64,000 bases of DNA from Lobosporangium transversale (GCF_002105155.1 NW_019028980.1:1178001-1242000), one strand, 5' to 3'. Numbered from the stretch's first letter, positions 45,726-58,769 are shown. Notes: generated by a model not told the origin, from the sequence alone. Numbers and translations: made by a program.

Positions 45726-46876
45726 ATATGTTCTATGACCACTCCCTTGATTACTCTTCACTCTTGTAATGAAATTAAATGAAAATAAAGCACGTTTACT
45801 ACTACCATTGCTATTATTACTATTGATGTTCTGATGTGATTGTAATGCAAAGGAAAGGAAATAAAGAATCTCACTTTATGTTGAAAAGTAGGGGTCAACA
45901 TTAGAAAAAGTCATCTGGTCAGACATGTTTTTTTTTTTTTTTTTTTTTCTATTTCTGTACTATGTTTGACATGTTTGACATGTTTGACAAAGTGGGGCAA
46001 AAAAAAAAAAAAAAAAAAAAAAAGATCCTTAGTCCTAGTATTGACAATGAGCACCGCTGTTAATGTCGTTTACCAATATCACTGCCAATATCAGAGAAAA
46101 AAGAAAGTAAAATTGATGCCATCATGTTCATATCCTGAATAAAGAATGTAAATTTGGGAGAAATGAAAAGCCCTGGGCTGTGTCATTATCAATGTCATTG
46201 TCACTGTCATTTGTCATTGTCACCATCATTGTCATTATCATTGGCCATTGGCGCAACAAAGCTTAAACAGGGATAGGATGGAAAAGATTATCTATTTTTC
46301 CCATCAACCAAAAATCTATTCGGAAGGCCCACTTTTTTCTTAACCGTTCTCTCCCAGGAGCCTTTTTTTTTTTTTTACTTCTCTCTTTGGCAATAGAGCA
46401 ATTGAAACATCTATCTTGAGTATGTGCAGTTGAATACAAATAAAGAAACGCGAAAATGAAAATCAAACAAAACGAACAAGAAGTGGTGGCAAAGTACTGT
46501 ATCATCTTTCATCACACACTGTTTAAACAGTCTCCCGAGGAAAAAAAAAAAAAAAAAAAAAAGCAGCCTCCGAGGAAAAAAAAAAAAAAAAAAAAAAAAA
46601 AAGAAAAAAGAAAGAAAGAAAGAGAGTGTATGAGTGTATAAGAAGAGGCTTTATATCATCTTTCTTGCTAGAGCCATGAGAGGAGGATGGGCATTCCTTA
46701 TTTAATGCCGCAGCAATTGTTGTTTTTCGATCTTCCTTCCTCTTCACCCCTCCCCCCTGAAATGATCGAGGATTTTGTGTTTCTTGGGCGATGCGAATCC
46801 AAAGTTGATGAGTTCTAAGTTCTATGAGTAATGAATGATCGTACCTTTGTGCTGCACCTTCGGATGCATCATGAGT

Positions 46877-46990
46877 TCATTCCTTGTTCTCTTTCTCTTC
46901 TTCGCCTTTTTTGTTTTCTTCTTCTTCTTCTTCTTCTTCTTCCTTTGATCGTCCTTTCGGCTTGATAGAGATTCCGTTGATCGGAGTCAT
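46877..46990 (-). other. Exon-like segment with Glu-repeat tail (orphan)
   Basis: A tag acceptor is followed directly by an ATG frame of 37 residues (MTPINGISIKPKGRSK, a run of nine Glu, ENKE-type tail, stop). It could be a terminal exon, but no upstream exon could be joined. An alternative join gives an Arg-repeat frame, so the call is weak. Confidence 0.2.
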
Positions 46991-47658
46991 CTAGGAATGG
47001 TAATGAAGGAGAAGGGAAAAAAAAAAAAAAATCGATGGCGCAAGATCATAGTTTTACTTAATTTCTCTCTTCTCCCCCTTGTCTCTAATGACAGCTGTAA
47101 CTTTAAACCTTAAAATCATCGTCACTTCTCTTTCACTTACTCATGCACAGAGGTTAAGTAAAATATAAAAATGAAAAAAAAAAAAAAAAAAAATCTTTTA
47201 CCCCATCATTCAGGAATATGCATGTACATGTACTCTCCCTTCGTCTTATTTTCCCCTCCTCGGCGGCCTTTGAGCAACTCAAGTGCTTAGTAGCCTCAAA
47301 CGGCTATATCATGAGATTGATATCTCTCTTTGATCAGAAATGTAGTTTTTTATTTTTTTTTATTTTTTTTATTTTTTTTTTAAAAAAAAAAAAAAGAAAT
47401 TGGAAGCATAATCACGCGCATCCTTTGAGTTCCTTTCTCGAAACATGAAAAGAAATGATTGACAAAATCCGGCGATCTTTATTATTCCGTCATTATGCAT
47501 GGATAATTATTTTTTTTCTGCCGGCTCGGACTTTGCCCCGCATCGGCCTTGACGAGTCAAAAATGAACAACATGATATAGAGTAACGAACTTGGTGAATA
47601 AGCAACCCCTATGATCACCAATAAAGAATGACGGCAATGTATCCAGTTCAAGAATGAA

Positions 47659-47693
<35 letters not shown>

Positions 47694-48068
47694 TATTTTT
47701 TGTAGATCTTACGAGCTTTTGGCAAATATCCCGTTTCTTGCATTATTTCTACAGAATACATGATAAAAAGCCATGACTAAAACTAAATTTATCCTCCTTG
47801 AACTCATGGATTGGATGTATTCTGTATACGAGATGGAGTCGATTCTTCTATGAATATCTGACATATAATCTGTTAGATAAGGAGAAACAAGCACAATGTA
47901 GTGAGGGGTGATCAAAGGTTAAAGAGTGTTGCCGTTTGGCCTATTTCGGACGCGTTCAATGTAAAAACTATAGTCGATGGACCATCTGCATATAAATATA
48001 ATACATTTGTTGTACTGTACATATGTGTTTAGACTAAGGGAACTAGAGAATAAGAGTAAGGAAAAAGG

Positions 48069-48115
48069 AAGAGGAGGAGGAGGAGGAGGAGGAGGAGGAG
48101 GAGGAGGAGGGGGGG
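48069..48115. repeat. (GGA)n microsatellite
   Basis: About 14 GGA units ending in a run of G. The plus strand is a candidate G-quadruplex former. Confidence 0.9.
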
Positions 48116-48469
48116 TTCCATCTTTAGGATCGTTGAGGTGCACCTCAATGTTTTTTTTTTGTCGATTTCGGATTCTAGCCAGGGGACACACACACATGCG
48201 ATGCAATGTGCATGTTACACGTTGCTCCACACAATCACATTCTTGTAACATGTACATGTACAACAACTGCACAAAATGCAGGAAGGTTTATCCATAGTAT
48301 AGACTATCGGTAGATCATGACACACAAAGATTGCAAGTGTATTCTACAAATAGAATAGTCTTTTTCTTCTTTTTCTTCTTCTTCTTCTTCTTCTTCTCCT
48401 TCTTTCTGATTTCATTTGTCTTTGTGTCGACTTAATAGGTCATGAAGTCTCTGTCTACCAAGGGGGATA

Positions 48470-48503
<34 letters not shown>

Positions 48504-48833
48504 CCAGCTAATCTTCGGAAAATTAAGGGATCTACAGAGGAAAATACCGTTATCAAAAAGAAAAAGGAGACTCCCCTTGGGTCAAATACATTGCTGATTG
48601 TTGCATGAAAGATTCAAAAAACGGCCATATGGCAACCTAGATTCTTTTTTTTTTTTATTTTTTTTTTCTTTGACATGCGTACGTACATATAATGTGGTTA
48701 TGGTGATGGTATTGATATTGAAGCTTACTTATTTGTATAGTGACAGTATCTTTGTTGATTGTAGTTGTTCTTTTTTTTTTTTTTTTTTTTTTTTTTGCAG
48801 CTGTCCTTCTTCTGAAATCCATCGTATACAAAG

Positions 48834-49043
48834 ATTGATTCACCTAATTTGTTCGTTCAACCCGCCGATGGGGACACTTTTGATTGCAGAATGGACTTGT
48901 ATTTCTTCTCTATATCATTTACCACAGCTTTGTACAACTGGACTGAACATGACAAGGACTGGCTGAATGGGGGGGTTTTGGCCAATGATCCTACTACGCC
49001 ACCAGTCAGGAGAGAGGCGAGGGATTTGGCGTGTCAGTTATAA
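48834..49043 (+). other. Exon-like terminal segment (orphan)
   Basis: A frame with coding-like composition, reading IDSPNLFVQPADGDTFDCRM and continuing through NWTEHDKDWLNGG to TPPVRREARDLACQL and a TAA stop, follows a 24-nt pyrimidine tract. The obvious acceptor (gcag at 48800) puts a TGA in frame, so a later acceptor (aaag before 48834) would be needed. Family unknown. Confidence 0.25.
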
Positions 49044-49291
49044 ATGTGTTATTCTAAACAGATGATGGTCAGCAGACACATTTGTTTGTATTCACTTTTC
49101 TCTAATGAGCATGCAAACATGCACATGCATACATGCTGCATACATTTACCTATTTTTTAGGGTCCTTTCTTTCATTCCTTGTTCTTTTCTGCTCATTTAT
49201 GTTGCATTTGCATTTAGTGAACAACTGTCTCCTTTGGCGAAGACAAAAAAAAAAAAACAAAATCAACAACGTGGTATACTGCATTAACTTT

Positions 49292-49327
<36 letters not shown>

Positions 49328-49368
49328 ATGCCCCTGCTGTCCACCAAGATTCTTTGAATTCTATTGAG

Positions 49369-49405
<37 letters not shown>

Positions 49406-49602
49406 CGCGTTTGTGTATCTTATTCAAGTAAAGAGAAGGTACCATGATCCCCCCTGAAAGAAACACAAAGGCATGGACAAAAGGACAGGGATACGGAGAA
49501 AGTTAAAAAGGTTAATGGATGGATAGCCAACCAATCCTTGCTCTTCGCCATATTCTATTGGAGAATGCAACCAGCAAATTAGAATGCATTGCTCAGGAAT
49601 TG

Positions 49603-49633
<31 letters not shown>

Positions 49634-50699
49634 CTTCAAGGAACAAAGGAATCTTTCTATTTTGTGGAGATGTTATCCATCATCTCATCAAAAAAAAAAA
49701 AAAAAAAAAAAAAAAAGTCAAAGCAAGTCTACGGCCTAGGAACTACAAGTCATTCGTAAAAAAGAATGGCAATGTCTTATTCAATTCTTATTTTTCTTTT
49801 TCTTTACCAATGAGCAGAACAAAACATATAAAAATCTTTGTCAAGAAACGTGCACAATCAATTTGAGACTCAATGCGTTTTGCGCAGTTTTTTACGAGCC
49901 AATGGTTTTTATGAAATGTATATAAAAATATATCTTTATGCGACCTGAAAGTATGGAATATTCCTATTGTAAATTAAGCTTGACATTTATACATTTTAGT
50001 ATGCTTTGTCGCGTCATCTAGGGTCCATTGGTTTCATGTTCTATAGGGCTCTCTCTTCCCACCTTGTTTTATCCCTCCCCTCTCTCTCTCTCTCTTTGCT
50101 TTGCTGTTTCTCTTTTTTTTTTTTATTTGTCATGGTGAAAATATCTGACACATTATTAGCGATTCAATCAAACTAGAAATAGTGGCGGCGAAAACATGAG
50201 AAAAGAAGGAGGAGGCGCGAGTGGGGAGGGAAGGGGAGAGGCGAAGCTAACTAGCATTAATGATGCAGAGGACCACACTTGAAGCGATCTGCAGACAGAT
50301 AGAAAAAAAAAAAAATAAAGAAAAGAAAAGAAAAGAAAGCTGGCTGTCGGCCCTTGAACAAATCGATGAAATAGAAGGAGTGAAAGGGTTAGAGAATGAA
50401 AATGCGGACAAAAATAAACTTGAGGATTACACAAGAGTAGAATAGATTGAACGTGGCCACAAAAAAAAAATAAAAATAAAAATAAAAAAGTAAAAAAAAA
50501 TAAACCTTTTATTTTTCTTGTTAATGTTATTATCACGGGGAATTGTAAACCGACATTCAAAGAAAAAGGGCAAAGAATAGGATAACCGGAAGGATCCAAG
50601 ATTGATAAAAAAAAAAAAAAAAAAGCAGGGAACATTAAAACAAATAACATTAAAAAAATAAATGTTGAGTGTGCATGCAGATTTGCAACAACAATTGGA

Positions 50700-50718
50700 A
50701 AGGGGGGGGGGGGGGGAG
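50700..50718. repeat. G homopolymer run
   Basis: A 16-nt uninterrupted G run on the plus strand, the only long G/C homopolymer seen in a window full of A/T runs. Confidence 0.9.
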
Positions 50719-51565
50719 GAGGGCTTCTACAGTCAAGAATCGACCTGTTCGACCAAGTTTATGAACCTAGAAGGATACGAATGAAGATTAGTAATGAGTA
50801 ACGATGACAAGAAAGAAAAAAAAGGAACAATAAAATGATGGAATGTAAGTTCTCATGACCAAATGACGGATTGTTATCAAATGCCTCAATAGAAACAAAA
50901 GAAGAAGGATGAGAAAAGGATATGTCATTTCTTTTTTTCTGAATGTGGTGGCGATGGTGAATGAGCAAGAGAGCGGATGCAAGGGCTTGTGACAAAAGAA
51001 AAACGGTTTGAATGGCTATAATTTCTGGTCCATTGACCACAACAGCAATAACGCAACAGCAAAAAAAAAAAAAAAAATAAAAAATAAAAAAAATTCCAGG
51101 GTCATGGCCATGGCGATTTGATTCGCCAACAAAGTTGAAAAGAGGAGTTTGTTTGGGCAAATGGATTTCCTTTGAAAGGAAGCATGCCAGATCCAATGGA
51201 CATGATCGAGCTTTAATTCTCCATTTGGCCATTTTAATGAGTTGCACAAAATAACGAATTTCTTTTTTTCTTTTTCTCATCGGGAGCATCCCACAAACAC
51301 ATCCCACACACATCCCACGCATCCAACAAACATTAAGCATTGAGAGTGACAAATTGCTAAAAAAAAAAAAAAAATAAATAAATAAATTCAAGCATGACCC
51401 AAACTCAAAACGAAAATCGATTTTTAAATTTTGCACCGCCCACAAATGATGCATCCTATCCCGTTCATTCACTGCCGTTGCTCGTCTCTTGCAGTTCTAT
51501 TCATGCACAATCGTTCATTCTCTGTTGGTTTGTGCCCATACCATGCGAGCAAGGGAAGCTCTGTA

Positions 51566-51608
<43 letters not shown>

Positions 51609-51667
51609 CTAACACGCTAACGTATCAAGAACATTAAGGATGTGATCCTTTCGCATCTTTATTTTAG

Positions 51668-51772
51668 ATCGATGGACCAGATGTTGGTATACAGCTGGTC
51701 CCTGTGCTCATCGCCGAACTGCCAATTGGCCTCTATCGCTACCTCCCCGAGCCAGTCATGATGCAGGGACAC
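51668..51772 (+). other. Exon-like segment with good splice signals (orphan)
   Basis: Bounded by ttattttag acceptor and GTACGA donor. One 35-codon phase-0 frame (IDGPDVGIQLVPVLIAELPI ... PEPVMMQGH) has C/G-biased third positions like the real genes here. Two ctaac branch-point-like sites precede it. A possible next exon starts at 51927 after tttttgtcag (ILFLKLDLHQIDSMKRDTIA). No start or family was found. Confidence 0.35.
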
Positions 51773-52058
51773 GTACGAATCTATTTGACCTTATTTGAGT
51801 CTTTTTTTTTTTTTTCTTTACTTTCTGTCCATGTACAAGGCCTTTTTTTTTTTTTTTTTTTGTGTAGCCAAAAAATCGTTATTTGTGTAATCTATAATTC
51901 TATTTTATTCTCTTTTTTTTTGTCAGATTCTTTTTTTAAAACTGGATCTTCACCAGATCGACTCTATGAAACGCGACACAATAGCGCGGCGTGTTGAATC
52001 TATATTGAGTTTTTTTTATTTTTTTTTTACCTTGGTCCTTCTTTTATATTATTATCTG

Positions 52059-52098
<40 letters not shown>

Positions 52099-54080
52099 CC
52101 TTTTTTGACAAAGGGTGTATAGTTGTCGTGTTTAATAGAAAATGGCGAAGCGATGCTTGAGATGAAAACACTTGCTCAGTCGCCACAGCTTTCCTGCGAT
52201 CCAAGACTCTTCTGACAGATATGAGACGAGGTATAGATGTATTAATGGAAAAATAAAAATTGAGAATACATGTGGCACACCAAGATTCATTTCGGTGGAG
52301 GGGGGGCTAAGTTCAAAATGACGCAGTAACATTCAACTTTATTGAACAAAAGAAAAAAAAAAAAAAAAAAAAAAAGTCCATTAACATGTATTTATTTACA
52401 AGCCGCGGAAGAAGAGCTGCGGCAGAGTCATACTTTAAATATGAATACACTGTGTATATACACATGAACTCGGTTACATCCACCTTCGGATCACAGTCCA
52501 TTTATGGGAGAGGAGCTGTGCAGTTGTTGTGCCATCCGTTTCATGAAGAAGCAAAAAATAAAAAAAGAGGAAGGAGAAAGACTATGTAGGTGATTCTTAT
52601 TGACAAAGAGAATAAAGTAGTGAATCGATATTGGAGAGAACTCGGGGTGAATGAGGAATACGGAGGATCATAAGAAGGAGGTACGCTCGATCAATTATCA
52701 TTCTACGCATTTCTTCTATTCATGATCCCAACAGTCTGCATCTTTTTACTTTAACAATGGAGTATGAGATGAATGAATGGAAAAAGTATTTTCAATTCTC
52801 TGTCTACCTACCTGTCCTTCTCCTTCTCCTATCTATCTGTCTGCTTGTCTGGTTGTGTGTATGCATGCATGTCAGTCTGTCGACCGTGAGCACCGCAGGC
52901 TGTAATGGATAAATGCCTCGTGGGGAGAAGAGAGAGAGAGACGGATAGAACGACAGATAAGTTAAATAAATTAAGTTGTCAGTTGATGAATTGTAATGCC
53001 AATTGACTTTAGTTCTTAAAGATTGAATTGGACAGAATACCCTCCAAAATGCTTAAATACCTCAACTCCGCACTCTTTTTTCACACTCTTTTTTCTTTTC
53101 TTTTCTTGTTTCATTACAGCACTAACAACCACTCTTTGTATCCATTGTTAAACTATCAGTCTTTTTTCTTTTCTTTTTCTTCTTCCTCCTCATTCTTTCT
53201 CTCTCTCTCTCTCCCTCTCCCTCTCTTTCCTCATTCCCTCCATCTGTCCATTCGCTTCCTCCATCCATTCCTCCTTTCCTTTTTCTAATCCCTTTCTCTT
53301 CTCTTCTCTTCTCTTCTCTTTTTCTTTTTTGTTTGATTTGCATTCCCTGTTATTTTCACCTGATCGCACCTCTGTTTGTTTTTTATTTATTTATTCTTCT
53401 CGCAGTCTCTTTACTTTTTCACAAAGAAAAGAAAGCCTATTACGCCACCAACTAGACACGCTTCATTGACACGCTATTTACTGCCAACTCACAGGTGCCG
53501 TGCCTGGACCTATCCGTCGGTTACCACCGTGTGCTCTCCTTCTCTCGGATATCACGCTCTTTTTTTTTTTTTTTTTTTGTTGCGTGTGAAACCGGTTCCT
53601 CTCTATTGGAACGGCCCTGTGTATTTCCTTTATTATTCCTTAACCTTTAAACCCTTTAAAGCATCATTTGCACTTTTGCAAAAGAAACACGTCACCCGAG
53701 ACATATTCCAGTGAGGGCTGTTTCTTTGACCTCCTTCTTTGATTGTGATCATTGTGTATTTTGTATTGTCATCCACATACCTCTGTTTGTTGTACATTTG
53801 TTTTTCTTTTTCTCTCTTCCGGTTTCCCTTTTTCTCTTTCCTTTGCTCTTTTTTTTATCCCGTCTCCCTTGACTCTGTGCAACCACACATCCGGGGGTGT
53901 GCATGCTCTCTTTCTTTTCTTCTTTTTAGATTTCCAAAAGTCCAATTTCAGGCTCAGCCATCCTCTCTCCTCTAATTGCTCTCACACATACCCGGTTTCT
54001 TTTGCTCCCCAACACCATTTTTCTTTTTTGATTAAAAGGAGAAGCACCGCCCGCTTTTTTTTTTTTTTTTTGCCACCACA

Positions 54081-54119
<39 letters not shown>

Positions 54120-54254
54120 TTTCTCTTTCCTCTTCTTCATAACTTCTTCCCACCTGCTGTAGCCACATTTGTCTGGCGTCAGTTTATTCCCTATTTCTTT
54201 TTTGCTTCTTCAATTTTGTTAAAGAATATATATATATAATTCAACTCTCAAGCC

Positions 54255-56245
54255 ATGCCATTGCAGGTCTTTGAGTTCCATGCCGACAGCACCGTCAGTT
54301 TAGCCAGTCCAGCTGCCATAAACCGAAAGAGTTGCGACCACTGCTTCCTAAACAGAAAGACATGCGACAAGGTTCGTCAAGATGCCGACTTGGGCGAAAA
54401 ATGCAAGCGCTGTGCAAAGGACAACCGTCCCTGCACTTTTACGCCTACGGTCCATCTTTACCATATTGCAGATTGCGTCGGACGTCACCAATGTAGAGCC
54501 AAGGTCATCCAGGCCATGGGAGGCCGCAAGAAGGAAGTTCAGTTCAAGACAATCGAGATCCCAATTGTCTGTGATATGGACAACCTTGTGGACCAAGCAT
54601 TGTTTGAATTTATCCAGAAGCAGCCAAATCTGTTGGTCTACAACAATAGGATCAAATCTATGCTTGCAGAAGAGGTATGTATTGAAAAAAAAAAAAAAAA
54701 AGCTAATGTGAATATGCTTTAAAAAAAAATTTTTTTTAACGCTTCATTCATTTTGAACGTAAAATAGATTTTAGGCATCCCTCGTGATCACGATGCCATT
54801 AACCCTACAGATCCATTTTCACAAGGGCTTCCAGTCTATGTAAGTTACCTTCAAGTCCTAGTATGCTATGAATGCCATTGGAAATATCAATACCTGTGCT
54901 AACTCTCCTCTCCTCTACTCTTTTACGGATTCATGTCTAATAGTCACCAGCACAACCGGTATCGCCATACAGTAGTAGCAGCTTTACCAGCCCTATGACA
55001 GCACCTATCCAAGTCTCGACCAACTACAACATCATGTCGCCATACGATCCTCAGCAATCATACCAGGCCGTGCAGCCATCCGTCCATCAGCAACAGCAGC
55101 AGTCATATCGTGCTCATCCTTATGCCAGTCACCAAAGAAACAACTCTGAAGATCGTGGTCGCCCCTCACCTCGGTCACACAGTCCTCGTGCCCCTACTGG
55201 TCGGCAATCTCACTCGCCCGTGGGCCGTGTAAGCCCCTTACCTAGCCCTAATGCGCTCTCGCCCATCGATCCTTCTTCGGCTGTAGGCGTCAACGTCATT
55301 AATTCTATGAATTTTGATCAGAGACGCCTGTCTGGAAATATGACTTCTGCACCTACAGCTGCATTAATCTCTGCTATGGATCCCTATAGTAGCATTTACC
55401 AGCCACAACAGCCACAGGTTCAGCAGCAGCAGCAACAGCAGGTCTCGAATCCTTACCAGCAGGCATCCCAGTATCATCCTTATGCTCAGCAATCGCCTTA
55501 TCCCCAGGCAGCTTTTTTTCATCAGCCCCAAGCTCAGCTACCTCAGCAACAGCAGCAGCATCAGCAACAACAAATGGGTAGTTACCGCAACCCAAGCCCA
55601 ATCCCAAGTCCTTTAGCTCCAAGCCCTATCCAAAGCCAAGGTAGTCCTCAACCTCCCAGCCCGCTGGAGTTGTCTCTCTCTCTGAACACCAACTTTGGGA
55701 TGCTTAGCAACAATTTAAGTGCACAGAATCTTCCTAGTTTATTTGATCAGACTTTGACGATGGGCCAACCATCTCAACAACAGCAACAACAACAGCTTCA
55801 GCAGCCTTCCTTTCATCACCAGGAGCTCTCCAATAACACAGGGAGTTCTATCTCAGTGTCGGGAGCCTCCCCTGCTCTGACCAATCTCAACCAGATCAAC
55901 CAGGGAAACGAGGAATCCCCACTCGCGACTGAGGGCCGTGATCCAGCACCATTGGTGGTCACGACTGTGAAAGAGGAGGGTCGCGAAGTGGGGCTTTACT
56001 ATGCCATTCCCAAGGTCAATCTGAACCCTGGAGCCAGCGAGTCGGACCTTTTCCAGGACTTTAATATGCGGGATGCTTTGGGTGAGGATTTTGTCTGGGT
56101 TCAGAACTTGTTTGATGGAGAGGATCAATCTAGCTCTAATATATCAACTGTTCAATCTGTAACAGGGACTTCTGGGGTGCCAACAGGTTCAGCAGCCGGC
56201 CTCATGAACCACTATGCTCCACAAGACACGTTTGGTCAGCACTAG
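54255..56245 (+). CDS. Zn2Cys6 (GAL4-type) transcription factor
   Basis: Three exons: 54255-54674, 54768-54839 and 54944-56245 (597 residues). The zinc cluster is textbook: Cys27, 30, 37, 50, 53 and 60 with spacing C-X2-C-X6-C-X12-C-X2-C-X6-C inside CDHCFLNRKTCDKVRQDADL and the following GEKCKRCAKDNRPC. A roughly 80-residue conserved-looking stretch follows (CDMDNLVDQALFEFIQKQ), and then a long Gln/Pro/Ser-rich region likely for activation, with an acidic C-terminal part (SESDLFQDFNMRDALGEDFV type). No fungal-specific middle-homology domain is visible. Nuclear DNA-binding regulator; targets unknown. Confidence 0.9.
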
Positions 56246-56709
56246 GGCCAGTTGAACACCTTGGTTCTTTTATTTTTGGTTCTTCTTATAATATTATTAG
56301 TTTTTGTAAATAGTTTTTTTCATAGATTATCGCGTTGTGTTTAATAACTCGCCTTTTTTCTTTTATATCTCTCTCTTTCTTTCTTTTTTTTTTTGTAAAT
56401 ATCTTTCTCCAAAGATACAAAAAAAAAAAAAAATTAAAACAAAAAACATGTATTTGTAAAAAAAAAGAGAAAAATGTCACTGGACGCCTTGACGCGCTTT
56501 GCCAACTTGCCAACACCCAAATTCCAAGTCACGTTCACAAACGTGTGGGAAAAGAATAAGCGTTGCCCATTCTACCATTCTTTTTTTTTTTTCTCATTCC
56601 TTCTTTGCCAAACAAACTTTTCCTCTCACTTTCCTTTTTCTTTGGACAATAGTAGAAACTATTTTTAATAAGATTGAGGAGGATACAAAGTTATATATTG
56701 ATATATAAA
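56246..56709. other. Intergenic spacer
   Basis: 3' region of the zinc-cluster gene and upstream region of the methyltransferase gene. It has T- and A-rich runs; no gene is seen. Confidence 0.55.
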
Positions 56710-58270
56710 ATGGAGATAAACCGTCCGTTGTTGATGATTGAAGGGCCCAAGTTCTCCGGTTATGACTTTTCGCCATCCAGAGTGATGGCAGCAGATATGC
56801 CACAGGCTGTGTGGACATCTTCATTACCACCATCATCGACGTCAGCAACTGTAACTACAGGGGAGCCGTTCATAATTCATGGACGACGTATAGTGCTCCT
56901 TGATAAGCAAGATAAGCAAGATAAGCAGGATAAGCATGATAAGCAGGATAAGCAGGATAAACAAGATAAGCAAGAAGAAACAGACAATGAGATCGCTTCT
57001 ATTGTTGCTTATATTGACCGTGTCCACGACCCATCCGGTCCGCCATACGAAGAATCACCAGAAGAGCTTGCCCTCATCTGTGAGTATATTGACCGGGTTC
57101 ACCAAGTTGAACAAGAGCGTGATACTCTGGCCTCTCTAAAGAATTCCCAAGCTCAAGATCAAGCCCAAGCCCAAGACCAAAAAGAACAATTAAATAAACA
57201 AGAGGAGATACTGTCACATACTGCTGGCACTGCAAAATCAGTTTGGGATTGTGTAAGTAAAGTGTTATTTTTTTATTTTTTTTATATTTTAATCTTGTCA
57301 ATTAGTGAAGCCTGTATCTACTAATAAAAAAAATAATAAAAAAAAAAATTAATAGAGTATTATTCTTAGCAAGTATCTGGAAGCTCTTTCAGATCGGTAT
57401 CCAGGGTTCTGGTCCGGCAAACGAGTGTTGGAACTGGTATTTCTTTATAAAATTGATCTGCAGAATTGGATTTTATTTTATTTTATTTTATTTTATTTTT
57501 TTAATTGAAAGCGAAGGTAATAGGACACTAACGATCACGCGTTTTTATTGTTTCCTTTTTAGGGCGCAGGACAGGGCATTGTATCATTTAGTGCTGCGGC
57601 ATTGGGTACAGAGCAAGTGGTTATTACTGATGTGGATTCAGCCCTTCCAGACCTTCAAAAGAATGTTCAACTGAATGGGTTCTCACCTTCACAAGTTCAA
57701 GTCACGGCACTTGATTGGACGAATCGTACACAGGCTCTGGATTACATCTGGAATGCTTTACTCGTACCAACTACAGCAACGACAACGAGAACAACGCCTG
57801 CTGAACCAGGACCAGAACAAAGACAAGGAACAGAGAATGAAGAGAAAACGCTGCAGAAACAATCACGACCACGATTAGACTATATTTTAGCATCCGATGT
57901 GATATGGGTTGATTACTTGATTCCAGCATTAGTGGAAACATTGAGTGATTTGTTGCAGGCATCTAGAGATAGGAGAGACGATAGTAATATGGTTGATGGG
58001 AACATGGACTATACACAAAAGCAACATCACCAGCAACAAACATCATGGAGCCATGAATCTTCATCTACAGTTGTGCTGCTAGCATATCAGTTCCGATCGA
58101 CAAGGAGTGACAAGCTTTTATTTGATTCGATCGATCGATTGGGGCTACAACGAAAGAAACTTTGTCTAGATGTATCATCTTCATCCTCTGTTGAGGACCC
58201 AGATGCTGTTTATTTGGATCCAAAGTTCCAACGACCTAATCTTGCCATCTGGAAGATTTGGAAAGATTAA
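56710..58270 (+). CDS. METTL21-like (family 16) protein methyltransferase
   Basis: Three exons: 56710-57252, 57356-57436 and 57563-58270 (443 residues). The SAM-binding Rossmann core starts after a variable N-terminus: motif I KRVLELGAGQGIVSFSAAAL (split by the second intron), the acidic loop VVITDVDSALPDLQKNVQLN, and post-II ASDVIWVDYLIPALVETLSD with DxxW/Y character, then VVLLAYQFRSTRSDKLLFDS. This pattern is typical of seven-beta-strand lysine methyltransferases of the METTL21/EFM type acting on translation factors or chaperones. The substrate cannot be read. The N-terminal 180 residues include an unusual DKQ tandem repeat and are longer than in typical members. Confidence 0.88.
56895..56975. 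repeat. 9-bp repeat encoding Asp-Lys-Gln
   Basis: The unit gataagcag/gataagcaa is repeated about nine times in frame within the methyltransferase gene. Confidence 0.9.
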
Positions 58271-58769
58271 AAAAGAATAAACGAATTGTTGAATAGACGA
58301 ATGGACAAGAAAGGCGTTTGTCCTTGATTGACTGTTTGTATTTATAGTTTTTTTATTTTTTATTTTTTTTATTTTTTTTTTTTTTTATTTGTACATGTAC
58401 AGTAAAGTACAATCAAAGGGAATAAAGAAAAGGAAAGAAAAGGAAAGAAAAGAAAGAAGAGAAAAGAAAGAAAAAGAAAAAGAAAAGAAAAAGAAAAGAA
58501 AAGAAAAGAAAAGAAAAGATATAAAGAGTGTGCTTAAACAAATATCACGACACTCTGCCCAAACATCCTGATGAACGTTTGCAAAAAAAATAATAGCAAT
58601 CATCTAAAAAAAAAAAAAAACAAAAAAAAACAAAAATGATATTCCCTTGTCAAAAGACATGGGAAAAATAATGGGCGATTTTTTTTTTCTTTTTCTTCTT
58701 TTTCTTTTTCCCTTTTTCTTTTTTTTCTTTTTTCTTTTTCTTCTTTCTCATCTTTGTTCTTCCTTTCCC
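58271..58769. other. Convergent 3' spacer with purine microsatellite
   Basis: Between convergent genes. It has T-rich runs, an (AAAGA)n stretch at 58428-58520 and a pyrimidine stretch at 58680-58750. No gene. Confidence 0.6.

Larger units (their letters stand above)
45423..54254. other. 8.8-kb homopolymer-rich gene-poor region
   Basis: No complete gene can be assembled. More than 25 poly(A) or poly(T) runs of 15 nt or longer lie here, plus (TTC)n at 46918-46953 and 48373-48398, (GGA)n at 48069-48115, a 16-nt G run at 50702-50717 and (CTCTT)n at 53298-53323. Isolated exon-like segments are listed separately. The last few hundred bases act as upstream region for the Zn2Cys6 gene. Confidence 0.6.

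Noticed and set aside
47218-47448. ORF with plausible codons beginning MHVHVLSLRLIFPSS
   Set aside because: Short, runs into poly(T) and poly(A), and starts inside the ACATGTAC repeat; no splice context.
50759-51472. 237-residue minus ORF
   Set aside because: Made largely of homopolymer-encoded Phe/Ile runs and low-complexity sequence; no recognisable domain.
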